Under the pieces are notes generated by a model. That model saw nothing but the letters and a program-made list of their open reading frames with translations, made no database searches and was not told the DNA's origin. This document shows, piece after piece, positions 1 through 10,072 of a stretch of 64,000 nt of DNA; position 1 is the first letter of the stretch; each line of letters starts with the position of its first letter. This DNA is from Rhynchopus sp. YZ270_cl-10 (lineage: Eukaryota; Euglenozoa; Diplonemea; Diplonemida; Diplonemidae), in contig OZ037877.1 in NCBI GenBank assembly GCA_964035575.1, forward strand, positions 186,001 to 250,000, in the 5' to 3' direction. The translations under genes and the position numbers were made by a program.

Positions 1-1862
1 GCTGTGGGAGGCGCAGGTGTGGACAGACACTCGTAACGGAAGGCAAAGTCACCACCAGCACTGTCAACTTCACTTTTGAAAAACACGTAGGTGGATCCTG
101 TCGAAGTGAAGGTGAAGTCCTCAACAGTGTCCAAACCAGAGAAGGTGGCCCAGACTCTGCTCTCTCTCTCAAACATCCGCAGAGAGTCGTTGCCAATGTT
201 GAAAGACGTCCAGGTGATGTGCACAGCAGCTTCGCACTGTATCTCCCAATACTCCTCGTCATTCGGCCCGTACTTCATGTGGCTCACATCCCCAGCAGTG
301 TTCAGTGTTGATGGAAGAGCAGCAGGCACAGCATCACAGGCCCACGAGAACAGAACCTTCTTGTTCCCAGTCTTCATACTCGCAGTCATCGACACAGTTG
401 TGTGTGCTGCAAAGCTTTTTCTCGTCAGTGTCGTGTGCTCACCACTGACACGTGACTCCTCATTCCCGTCGATGCTGATGATGAACTCGCCACCAAAGTC
501 GTTCAAGTACTGCACCACAAAAATGCCGTCACAGGAAACAGTCCAGACGGTGTCAGCGATCTTTGCGGGAAGCAACCTGTCCACGATGCCACTGCTCGGC
601 AGTACAATGTCGTTCGACAGACACTCGTAACGGAAGGCAAAGTTACTACCATCACTACCAGCCTCACTGGTGAACACCACGTAGGTGGATCCTGCCGAAG
701 TGAAGGTGAAGTCCTCAACAGTGTCCAAACCTGTCGCGTTGAAGAAGGTGGTCCAGACTCCGCTCTCTCTCTGCACCATCCACAGAGAGTCGTTGCCAAT
801 GTCGAAAGACGTCCAGGTGATGTTCACTTCTTCGTGTTCCTTGCACTGCAGAACCCAGTACACCAGCTCATTCGGCCCGTACTTCATGTGACTCACATCC
901 CCAGCAGTGTTCAGTGTTGATGGAAGAGCAGCAGGCATAGCGTCACAGGCCCACGAGAACAGCACCTTCTTGTTCCCAGTCTTCACACTCGCAGTCATCG
1001 ACGCAGTTGCGTGTGTTGGAAAGTACAGTTTGGTAACTCTGCTGTCCTCACCACTGACACGTAAGTTCTCATTCCCGTCGATGCTGATGATGAAGTCGCC
1101 ACCAAAGTCGTTCAAGTACTGCACCACAAAGATGCCGCGACAAGAAACAGTCCAGACGGTGTCAGCGATCTTTGCGGGAAGCAACCTGTCCACGATGCCA
1201 CTGCTCGGCAGTGCAATGTCGTTCGACAGACACTCGTAACGGAAGGCAAAGTCACCACCAACACTGCCAGCCTCACTTTTGAAGAACACGTAGGTGGATC
1301 CTGTCGAAGTGAAGGTGAAGTCCTCAACAGTGTCCAAACCTGTCGCGTTGAAGAAGGTGGGCCGGGCCCTCATCCACAGAGAGTCGTTGCCAATGTTGAA
1401 AGACGTCCAGGTGATGTGCACTTCTTCGTGTTCCTTGCACTGCAGGGTCCAGTACACCAACTCACTTGGCCCGTACTTCATGTGGCTCACATCCCCAGCA
1501 GTGTTCAGTGTTGATGGAAGAGCAGCAGGCACAGCGTCACAGGCCCACGAGAACAGCACCTTCTTGTTCCCATGCGACTTCACACTCGCAGTCATCGACA
1601 CAGTTGTGTTTGCTGAAAAGCTTTTTCTCGTCAGTGTCGTGTCCTCACCACTGACACGTGACTCCTCTTTCCCGTCGATGCTGATGATGAACTCGCCACC
1701 AAAGTCGTTCAAGTACTGCACCACAAACGTGCCGTCACAGGAAACAGTCCAGACCGTGTCGGCAATTTGCCCGGGAAGAAGCAAGTCCACGATGCCACTG
1801 CTATTGTCAAGGTTGTGCACACCAGCGTGCAACGCCATGGCTGCCACAAGAACTGAATACAT
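1..1862 (-). CDS. CUB-like repeat surface protein, array copy 1 (partial, C-terminus off window)
   Basis: This is the 5' part of the same gene as the complete copies to the right. It covers the signal peptide, repeats 1 and 2 and most of repeat 3. The stalk, membrane helix and cytoplasmic tail lie beyond the left edge of the window. The start is taken at the ATG beginning MYSVLVAAM, as in the other copies. No difference from the complete copies was seen over the shared part. The cut is a window edge, not biological truncation. Confidence 0.93.
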   Translation of the reverse strand, partial: MYSVLVAAMALHAGVHNLDNSSGIVDLLLPGQIADTVWTVSCDGTFVVQYLNDFGGEFIISIDGKEESRVSGEDTTLTRKSFSANTTVSMTASVKSHGNKKVLFSWACDAVPAALPSTLNTAGDVSHMKYGPSELVYWTLQCKEHEEVHITWTSFNIGNDSLWMRARPTFFNATGLDTVEDFTFTSTGSTYVFFKSEAGSVGGDFAFRYECLSNDIALPSSGIVDRLLPAKIADTVWTVSCRGIFVVQYLNDFGGDFIISIDGNENLRVSGEDSRVTKLYFPTHATASMTASVKTGNKKVLFSWACDAMPAALPSTLNTAGDVSHMKYGPNELVYWVLQCKEHEEVNITWTSFDIGNDSLWMVQRESGVWTTFFNATGLDTVEDFTFTSAGSTYVVFTSEAGSDGSNFAFRYECLSNDIVLPSSGIVDRLLPAKIADTVWTVSCDGIFVVQYLNDFGGEFIISIDGNEESRVSGEHTTLTRKSFAAHTTVSMTASMKTGNKKVLFSWACDAVPAALPSTLNTAGDVSHMKYGPNDEEYWEIQCEAAVHITWTSFNIGNDSLRMFERESRVWATFSGLDTVEDFTFTSTGSTYVFFKSEVDSAGGDFAFRYECLSTPAPPT

Positions 1863-1996
1863 GGTGTGGAGAGTGTGTTGCAAAGGGTGTATGGTTTATC
1901 TGGAGTGAGTGTGGGGTGCAAGCACACAGGCAGTCAACAAGCTCAGAGTGAATCAGTTCTCACTGCGGAGGGACGACGAGGAGCAGGACATAGTTC

Positions 1997-2004
1997 CTAT
2001 ATAG
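1997..2004 (-). promoter_or_regulatory. TATA-like box upstream of array genes
   Basis: The palindrome CTATATAG lies about 135 bp upstream of the ATG of copy 1. It recurs at 6102, 10207, 14312 and 18417, upstream of copies 2-5. The whole segment containing it is absent upstream of the diverged sixth gene. Assignment as a core promoter rests on position and sequence only. Confidence 0.4.
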
Positions 2005-2889
2005 AAGCACAGAAGGTGCATACACCTCGGCATGCAAGCCCACTCCACAAAGCTGTTCCGAGTCAGTTGTGCACTCTCGCATTATTGTGCAACTGTGCAG
2101 TAGAGGGTAGGGGGCACTCTGTATAATCCTGCAGAGAAATCGCTACAAACATTCGACCGTCGGTGCACCGTGCGTGACACAGAAGAGGTTCAGACAGCAT
2201 CATCAGACAGTACAAAATATCACATAAAATAGAGAGCAAGTAGTCTGAACCCGAGTTGTGCTCGATTAGCAAAGGGAGGGGAGTTGTTAAAGAGTTGACG
2301 GCAGCCCCAAAAGGTGACCTAAAAACAGTGGGGGGGAAAGGGGTGGCCTTTAGTGTTCTTCCTTGAGTAGCAAAACCAGGCCATGGAACAGGCAGGGGAA
2401 GGGACCGAGGTCTCTTCGCTACCTAGTGGGCCATTCTGACAGGGGAAGTATGGGTGGAAAAGAGATAGGGCAAAACGTCTCTGATATGCAGCCAGTGAGG
2501 ATCCGTGGGGTTATCGAACACCCGGATTGTGTTGTTTTGCAGGGGTAAATAATAGTTGTTCCTGCAGGCACCTCCGACTGACCCACGTATGATGCCAGCC
2601 ATCCGGATGAAAGCAAAAGAAGGAAGCAACAAAAAAAAAAAAAAAAAAAAGAAAAGAAAAGAAGACAAATGGGTACTGATTGTCGTGAAGTAAAAATGAA
2701 TTGTTTTTGAAACATGAACGTATCTGTACACATCTTGCTAAATGTAACAAAACTAATTTCATGTACTTTCCATTCAAAGAAGAGGAGAAAGCACACAAAG
2801 GACGCTCAAAAACGACACAACCCGTCTCTTGTTTTTTGCAGCAAAGGGAGAAGAAAAAAGACGGTCTGTGGCGACTTCCAAGACAACCG

Positions 2890-2949
2890 TTCATTTTTAT
2901 CGTTTCAGTGCAATCAATACATTGATAGCACTGAAACGATAAAAATGAA
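2890..2949. repeat. Perfect 21-bp-arm hairpin in array spacer
   Basis: The arms at 2890-2910 and 2929-2949 are exact reverse complements. The 18-nt loop itself contains CAAT/ATTG, a version of the CAATCAATAAATTG module dispersed elsewhere in the window. The hairpin recurs at 6995, 11100 and 15205. In the diverged unit (near 19365-19392) only the right arm and loop survive, so the palindrome is specific to the amplified units. Confidence 0.85.
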
Positions 2950-3777
2950 AAAACAAAATTAAAATAAACATGGCGGCCAAGGCACACAAAGTGCGTGGGT
3001 CCAGTTCACCACAGTCGTTGAGCTCGCTCGATCCCAAGGAGACTCAACTGCATGGGGAGGACACGTGTGACTCTGTAGTCCCAAAGAAAAGGGGATTCAT
3101 ACATCACAAAGCATGCCGATAAGAGAAACACGTGACTTCACAAAGGCTTATGTGCCTCACTGGTCACGTGGAACACAAAAAAGGGAAGTTAGAAAATGTA
3201 ATACCGTGTACGGGAAAAAAAATAGACCAGAAAATACATGGGTGGTATATTCCGTTTGCCAGACAACACACCGGCGATAGAGTACAGGTATTTAGTTTCT
3301 CGATAAAAAGGTATTCGCTTTACAAACTTACGTCATTGTGGGAATTCAGCATTCCCAGATGAACGTACGTTCCTCAGGAATACAACATAAAACGAGTTCA
3401 AATCTACTGCTACCAGAAAAGAAGGGGGGGAAAACAAAAACAAAGAAATAGAGCTATCACAACGAAAAAAAGGTTGAAACACGCTGCGAAGAAGTCTCGT
3501 GTACCGCGAAGCATAACTTGGACACAGACGACAAAACCAGTATTGGGTGAATCAGGAATACTGTCCAATGGTATAAAAAAAAAAGTTGAACAGACGAAGG
3601 GTGAACAACAAGAAACACTAAAGCAAGTCTAGTAGGAGCAATACAAAGACAAGGTAGGTGCCACGAATACGACCTGACGTCCTACGGCCAAGTTTGGCAG
3701 CAGGTTTGAACGGGGCTCTAACTCTTATCACTCATCGGTTTCAGGGACTTTTAACTCTCTTTTCAAAGTTCTTTCCT

Positions 3778-5967
3778 CTACACAACGCTTTGTTCGCCAT
3801 AACTCCCCGGGAGCTCTTTGGCCTGAGCAGAGGGATACCCGTTGCCGTGGTCGTTGGGTGCATTAGGGGATTTAGGTGCTGTGGTCGTTTGCTTCCTTGC
3901 CACATAGCACACCACGAGCACCACAGCTGCAATCGCAACAAGACCCACACCGACACTGATACCGACAATGGCACCCACAGAGAGCCCTCCGTCGTCTGAA
4001 TCAGTTGACGCAACATCCTCTGCAAACGGTCCCTTTGTGTCAAGACCTGCTGTCGCTCCTTCAGGCAGTGCTGTTGGTGCTGCTGTCGGTGTAGCCGGCG
4101 GTTCTGCTGTGGGAGGCGCAGGTGTGGACAGACACTCGTAACGGAAGGCAAAGTCACCACCAGCACTGTCAACTTCACTTTTGAAAAACACGTAGGTGGA
4201 TCCTGTCGAAGTGAAGGTGAAGTCCTCAACAGTGTCCAAACCAGAGAAGGTGGCCCAGACTCTGCTCTCTCTCTCAAACATCCGCAGAGAGTCGTTGCCA
4301 ATGTTGAAAGACGTCCAGGTGATGTGCACAGCAGCTTCGCACTGTATCTCCCAATACTCCTCGTCATTCGGCCCGTACTTCATGTGGCTCACATCCCCAG
4401 CAGTGTTCAGTGTTGATGGAAGAGCAGCAGGCACAGCATCACAGGCCCACGAGAACAGAACCTTCTTGTTCCCAGTCTTCATACTCGCAGTCATCGACAC
4501 AGTTGTGTGTGCTGCAAAGCTTTTTCTCGTCAGTGTCGTGTGCTCACCACTGACACGTGACTCCTCATTCCCGTCGATGCTGATGATGAACTCGCCACCA
4601 AAGTCGTTCAAGTACTGCACCACAAAAATGCCGTCACAGGAAACAGTCCAGACGGTGTCAGCGATCTTTGCGGGAAGCAACCTGTCCACGATGCCACTGC
4701 TCGGCAGTACAATGTCGTTCGACAGACACTCGTAACGGAAGGCAAAGTTACTACCATCACTACCAGCCTCACTGGTGAACACCACGTAGGTGGATCCTGC
4801 CGAAGTGAAGGTGAAGTCCTCAACAGTGTCCAAACCTGTCGCGTTGAAGAAGGTGGTCCAGACTCCGCTCTCTCTCTGCACCATCCACAGAGAGTCGTTG
4901 CCAATGTCGAAAGACGTCCAGGTGATGTTCACTTCTTCGTGTTCCTTGCACTGCAGAACCCAGTACACCAGCTCATTCGGCCCGTACTTCATGTGACTCA
5001 CATCCCCAGCAGTGTTCAGTGTTGATGGAAGAGCAGCAGGCATAGCGTCACAGGCCCACGAGAACAGCACCTTCTTGTTCCCAGTCTTCACACTCGCAGT
5101 CATCGACGCAGTTGCGTGTGTTGGAAAGTACAGTTTGGTAACTCTGCTGTCCTCACCACTGACACGTAAGTTCTCATTCCCGTCGATGCTGATGATGAAG
5201 TCGCCACCAAAGTCGTTCAAGTACTGCACCACAAAGATGCCGCGACAAGAAACAGTCCAGACGGTGTCAGCGATCTTTGCGGGAAGCAACCTGTCCACGA
5301 TGCCACTGCTCGGCAGTGCAATGTCGTTCGACAGACACTCGTAACGGAAGGCAAAGTCACCACCAACACTGCCAGCCTCACTTTTGAAGAACACGTAGGT
5401 GGATCCTGTCGAAGTGAAGGTGAAGTCCTCAACAGTGTCCAAACCTGTCGCGTTGAAGAAGGTGGGCCGGGCCCTCATCCACAGAGAGTCGTTGCCAATG
5501 TTGAAAGACGTCCAGGTGATGTGCACTTCTTCGTGTTCCTTGCACTGCAGGGTCCAGTACACCAACTCACTTGGCCCGTACTTCATGTGGCTCACATCCC
5601 CAGCAGTGTTCAGTGTTGATGGAAGAGCAGCAGGCACAGCGTCACAGGCCCACGAGAACAGCACCTTCTTGTTCCCATGCGACTTCACACTCGCAGTCAT
5701 CGACACAGTTGTGTTTGCTGAAAAGCTTTTTCTCGTCAGTGTCGTGTCCTCACCACTGACACGTGACTCCTCTTTCCCGTCGATGCTGATGATGAACTCG
5801 CCACCAAAGTCGTTCAAGTACTGCACCACAAACGTGCCGTCACAGGAAACAGTCCAGACCGTGTCGGCAATTTGCCCGGGAAGAAGCAAGTCCACGATGC
5901 CACTGCTATTGTCAAGGTTGTGCACACCAGCGTGCAACGCCATGGCTGCCACAAGAACTGAATACAT
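3778..5967 (-). CDS. Type I membrane surface protein with six CUB-like modules, array copy 2
   Basis: Protein of 729 aa. Residues 1-17 form a short hydrophobic signal peptide. Three internal repeats of about 200 aa follow (roughly 21-219, 220-422, 423-614). Each splits into two CUB-like halves of about 100 aa with one cysteine pair per half (VSC...SWAC, then QC...YEC). The second half closes with FAFRYEC, typical of CUB ends. A Pro/Thr stalk (615-661) is followed by an acidic patch, a 29-residue membrane helix (662-690) and a 39-residue tail starting RKQ. Repeated N-x-T/S sites suggest glycosylation. The ATG at MYS was preferred because upstream in-frame starts are non-ATG. CUB modules generally bind proteins or glycans; the ligand is unknown. 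A cell-surface recognition or adhesion role is inferred. Confidence 0.9.
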   Translation of the reverse strand: MYSVLVAAMALHAGVHNLDNSSGIVDLLLPGQIADTVWTVSCDGTFVVQYLNDFGGEFIISIDGKEESRVSGEDTTLTRKSFSANTTVSMTASVKSHGNKKVLFSWACDAVPAALPSTLNTAGDVSHMKYGPSELVYWTLQCKEHEEVHITWTSFNIGNDSLWMRARPTFFNATGLDTVEDFTFTSTGSTYVFFKSEAGSVGGDFAFRYECLSNDIALPSSGIVDRLLPAKIADTVWTVSCRGIFVVQYLNDFGGDFIISIDGNENLRVSGEDSRVTKLYFPTHATASMTASVKTGNKKVLFSWACDAMPAALPSTLNTAGDVSHMKYGPNELVYWVLQCKEHEEVNITWTSFDIGNDSLWMVQRESGVWTTFFNATGLDTVEDFTFTSAGSTYVVFTSEAGSDGSNFAFRYECLSNDIVLPSSGIVDRLLPAKIADTVWTVSCDGIFVVQYLNDFGGEFIISIDGNEESRVSGEHTTLTRKSFAAHTTVSMTASMKTGNKKVLFSWACDAVPAALPSTLNTAGDVSHMKYGPNDEEYWEIQCEAAVHITWTSFNIGNDSLRMFERESRVWATFSGLDTVEDFTFTSTGSTYVFFKSEVDSAGGDFAFRYECLSTPAPPTAEPPATPTAAPTALPEGATAGLDTKGPFAEDVASTDSDDGGLSVGAIVGISVGVGLVAIAAVVLVVCYVARKQTTTAPKSPNAPNDHGNGYPSAQAKELPGSYGEQSVV

Positions 5968-7882
5968 GGTGTGGAGAGTGTGTTGCAAAGGGTGTATGGT
6001 TTATCTGGAGTGAGTGTGGGGTGCAAGCACACAGGCAGTCAACAAGCTCAGAGTGAATCAGTTCTCACTGCGGAGGGACGACGAGGAGCAGGACATAGTT
6101 CCTATATAGAAGCACAGAAGGTGCATACACCTCGGCATGCAAGCCCACTCCACAAAGCTGTTCCGAGTCAGTTGTGCACTCTCGCATTATTGTGCAACTG
6201 TGCAGTAGAGGGTAGGGGGCACTCTGTATAATCCTGCAGAGAAATCGCTACAAACATTCGACCGTCGGTGCACCGTGCGTGACACAGAAGAGGTTCAGAC
6301 AGCATCATCAGACAGTACAAAATATCACATAAAATAGAGAGCAAGTAGTCTGAACCCGAGTTGTGCTCGATTAGCAAAGGGAGGGGAGTTGTTAAAGAGT
6401 TGACGGCAGCCCCAAAAGGTGACCTAAAAACAGTGGGGGGGAAAGGGGTGGCCTTTAGTGTTCTTCCTTGAGTAGCAAAACCAGGCCATGGAACAGGCAG
6501 GGGAAGGGACCGAGGTCTCTTCGCTACCTAGTGGGCCATTCTGACAGGGGAAGTATGGGTGGAAAAGAGATAGGGCAAAACGTCTCTGATATGCAGCCAG
6601 TGAGGATCCGTGGGGTTATCGAACACCCGGATTGTGTTGTTTTGCAGGGGTAAATAATAGTTGTTCCTGCAGGCACCTCCGACTGACCCACGTATGATGC
6701 CAGCCATCCGGATGAAAGCAAAAGAAGGAAGCAACAAAAAAAAAAAAAAAAAAAAGAAAAGAAAAGAAGACAAATGGGTACTGATTGTCGTGAAGTAAAA
6801 ATGAATTGTTTTTGAAACATGAACGTATCTGTACACATCTTGCTAAATGTAACAAAACTAATTTCATGTACTTTCCATTCAAAGAAGAGGAGAAAGCACA
6901 CAAAGGACGCTCAAAAACGACACAACCCGTCTCTTGTTTTTTGCAGCAAAGGGAGAAGAAAAAAGACGGTCTGTGGCGACTTCCAAGACAACCGTTCATT
7001 TTTATCGTTTCAGTGCAATCAATACATTGATAGCACTGAAACGATAAAAATGAAAAAACAAAATTAAAATAAACATGGCGGCCAAGGCACACAAAGTGCG
7101 TGGGTCCAGTTCACCACAGTCGTTGAGCTCGCTCGATCCCAAGGAGACTCAACTGCATGGGGAGGACACGTGTGACTCTGTAGTCCCAAAGAAAAGGGGA
7201 TTCATACATCACAAAGCATGCCGATAAGAGAAACACGTGACTTCACAAAGGCTTATGTGCCTCACTGGTCACGTGGAACACAAAAAAGGGAAGTTAGAAA
7301 ATGTAATACCGTGTACGGGAAAAAAAATAGACCAGAAAATACATGGGTGGTATATTCCGTTTGCCAGACAACACACCGGCGATAGAGTACAGGTATTTAG
7401 TTTCTCGATAAAAAGGTATTCGCTTTACAAACTTACGTCATTGTGGGAATTCAGCATTCCCAGATGAACGTACGTTCCTCAGGAATACAACATAAAACGA
7501 GTTCAAATCTACTGCTACCAGAAAAGAAGGGGGGGAAAACAAAAACAAAGAAATAGAGCTATCACAACGAAAAAAAGGTTGAAACACGCTGCGAAGAAGT
7601 CTCGTGTACCGCGAAGCATAACTTGGACACAGACGACAAAACCAGTATTGGGTGAATCAGGAATACTGTCCAATGGTATAAAAAAAAAAGTTGAACAGAC
7701 GAAGGGTGAACAACAAGAAACACTAAAGCAAGTCTAGTAGGAGCAATACAAAGACAAGGTAGGTGCCACGAATACGACCTGACGTCCTACGGCCAAGTTT
7801 GGCAGCAGGTTTGAACGGGGCTCTAACTCTTATCACTCATCGGTTTCAGGGACTTTTAACTCTCTTTTCAAAGTTCTTTCCT

Positions 7883-10072
7883 CTACACAACGCTTTGTTC
7901 GCCATAACTCCCCGGGAGCTCTTTGGCCTGAGCAGAGGGATACCCGTTGCCGTGGTCGTTGGGTGCATTAGGGGATTTAGGTGCTGTGGTCGTTTGCTTC
8001 CTTGCCACATAGCACACCACGAGCACCACAGCTGCAATCGCAACAAGACCCACACCGACACTGATACCGACAATGGCACCCACAGAGAGCCCTCCGTCGT
8101 CTGAATCAGTTGACGCAACATCCTCTGCAAACGGTCCCTTTGTGTCAAGACCTGCTGTCGCTCCTTCAGGCAGTGCTGTTGGTGCTGCTGTCGGTGTAGC
8201 CGGCGGTTCTGCTGTGGGAGGCGCAGGTGTGGACAGACACTCGTAACGGAAGGCAAAGTCACCACCAGCACTGTCAACTTCACTTTTGAAAAACACGTAG
8301 GTGGATCCTGTCGAAGTGAAGGTGAAGTCCTCAACAGTGTCCAAACCAGAGAAGGTGGCCCAGACTCTGCTCTCTCTCTCAAACATCCGCAGAGAGTCGT
8401 TGCCAATGTTGAAAGACGTCCAGGTGATGTGCACAGCAGCTTCGCACTGTATCTCCCAATACTCCTCGTCATTCGGCCCGTACTTCATGTGGCTCACATC
8501 CCCAGCAGTGTTCAGTGTTGATGGAAGAGCAGCAGGCACAGCATCACAGGCCCACGAGAACAGAACCTTCTTGTTCCCAGTCTTCATACTCGCAGTCATC
8601 GACACAGTTGTGTGTGCTGCAAAGCTTTTTCTCGTCAGTGTCGTGTGCTCACCACTGACACGTGACTCCTCATTCCCGTCGATGCTGATGATGAACTCGC
8701 CACCAAAGTCGTTCAAGTACTGCACCACAAAAATGCCGTCACAGGAAACAGTCCAGACGGTGTCAGCGATCTTTGCGGGAAGCAACCTGTCCACGATGCC
8801 ACTGCTCGGCAGTACAATGTCGTTCGACAGACACTCGTAACGGAAGGCAAAGTTACTACCATCACTACCAGCCTCACTGGTGAACACCACGTAGGTGGAT
8901 CCTGCCGAAGTGAAGGTGAAGTCCTCAACAGTGTCCAAACCTGTCGCGTTGAAGAAGGTGGTCCAGACTCCGCTCTCTCTCTGCACCATCCACAGAGAGT
9001 CGTTGCCAATGTCGAAAGACGTCCAGGTGATGTTCACTTCTTCGTGTTCCTTGCACTGCAGAACCCAGTACACCAGCTCATTCGGCCCGTACTTCATGTG
9101 ACTCACATCCCCAGCAGTGTTCAGTGTTGATGGAAGAGCAGCAGGCATAGCGTCACAGGCCCACGAGAACAGCACCTTCTTGTTCCCAGTCTTCACACTC
9201 GCAGTCATCGACGCAGTTGCGTGTGTTGGAAAGTACAGTTTGGTAACTCTGCTGTCCTCACCACTGACACGTAAGTTCTCATTCCCGTCGATGCTGATGA
9301 TGAAGTCGCCACCAAAGTCGTTCAAGTACTGCACCACAAAGATGCCGCGACAAGAAACAGTCCAGACGGTGTCAGCGATCTTTGCGGGAAGCAACCTGTC
9401 CACGATGCCACTGCTCGGCAGTGCAATGTCGTTCGACAGACACTCGTAACGGAAGGCAAAGTCACCACCAACACTGCCAGCCTCACTTTTGAAGAACACG
9501 TAGGTGGATCCTGTCGAAGTGAAGGTGAAGTCCTCAACAGTGTCCAAACCTGTCGCGTTGAAGAAGGTGGGCCGGGCCCTCATCCACAGAGAGTCGTTGC
9601 CAATGTTGAAAGACGTCCAGGTGATGTGCACTTCTTCGTGTTCCTTGCACTGCAGGGTCCAGTACACCAACTCACTTGGCCCGTACTTCATGTGGCTCAC
9701 ATCCCCAGCAGTGTTCAGTGTTGATGGAAGAGCAGCAGGCACAGCGTCACAGGCCCACGAGAACAGCACCTTCTTGTTCCCATGCGACTTCACACTCGCA
9801 GTCATCGACACAGTTGTGTTTGCTGAAAAGCTTTTTCTCGTCAGTGTCGTGTCCTCACCACTGACACGTGACTCCTCTTTCCCGTCGATGCTGATGATGA
9901 ACTCGCCACCAAAGTCGTTCAAGTACTGCACCACAAACGTGCCGTCACAGGAAACAGTCCAGACCGTGTCGGCAATTTGCCCGGGAAGAAGCAAGTCCAC
10001 GATGCCACTGCTATTGTCAAGGTTGTGCACACCAGCGTGCAACGCCATGGCTGCCACAAGAACTGAATACAT
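7883..10072 (-). CDS. CUB-like repeat surface protein, array copy 3
   Basis: Complete copy, 729 aa, with the same domain order as copy 2: signal peptide, three double-CUB-like repeats, stalk, membrane helix, short tail. The predicted protein is identical to its neighbours, so no copy-specific specialisation is visible. The stop codon is TAG. About 1.9 kb of spacer separates its stop from the ATG of copy 2, enough for each copy to have its own promoter and 3' end. Confidence 0.9.
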   Translation of the reverse strand: MYSVLVAAMALHAGVHNLDNSSGIVDLLLPGQIADTVWTVSCDGTFVVQYLNDFGGEFIISIDGKEESRVSGEDTTLTRKSFSANTTVSMTASVKSHGNKKVLFSWACDAVPAALPSTLNTAGDVSHMKYGPSELVYWTLQCKEHEEVHITWTSFNIGNDSLWMRARPTFFNATGLDTVEDFTFTSTGSTYVFFKSEAGSVGGDFAFRYECLSNDIALPSSGIVDRLLPAKIADTVWTVSCRGIFVVQYLNDFGGDFIISIDGNENLRVSGEDSRVTKLYFPTHATASMTASVKTGNKKVLFSWACDAMPAALPSTLNTAGDVSHMKYGPNELVYWVLQCKEHEEVNITWTSFDIGNDSLWMVQRESGVWTTFFNATGLDTVEDFTFTSAGSTYVVFTSEAGSDGSNFAFRYECLSNDIVLPSSGIVDRLLPAKIADTVWTVSCDGIFVVQYLNDFGGEFIISIDGNEESRVSGEHTTLTRKSFAAHTTVSMTASMKTGNKKVLFSWACDAVPAALPSTLNTAGDVSHMKYGPNDEEYWEIQCEAAVHITWTSFNIGNDSLRMFERESRVWATFSGLDTVEDFTFTSTGSTYVFFKSEVDSAGGDFAFRYECLSTPAPPTAEPPATPTAAPTALPEGATAGLDTKGPFAEDVASTDSDDGGLSVGAIVGISVGVGLVAIAAVVLVVCYVARKQTTTAPKSPNAPNDHGNGYPSAQAKELPGSYGEQSVV

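Larger units (their letters stand above)
1863..3777. other. Array spacer between gene copies (repeated at +4105, +8210, +12315)
   Basis: No convincing gene. The spacer holds the promoter side of one gene and the 3' side of the next. Visible items are a TATA-like palindrome, a dispersed module starting GCAGGCACCTCC near 2565, a 20-A tract at 2631-2650, a weak ACTTTC/GAAAGC hairpin near 2763, a perfect 21-bp-arm hairpin at 2890-2949, and several CACGTG-like sites (CACGTGTGAC near 3061, CACGTGAC near 3128, TCACGTGG near 3166). Open frames here come from A- or T-runs. Confidence 0.7.

Noticed and set aside
2419-2987. Phe-rich minus-strand frames in the array spacer (102-158 aa)
   Set aside because: They translate the 20-A tract and its surroundings; no start context and the frame is not kept in the diverged unit.
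4196-6013. Plus-strand open frames of 68-204 aa opposite each CUB-like gene
   Set aside because: They repeat with the internal gene repeats, lack a convincing start and mirror the minus-strand gene; coding shadows.
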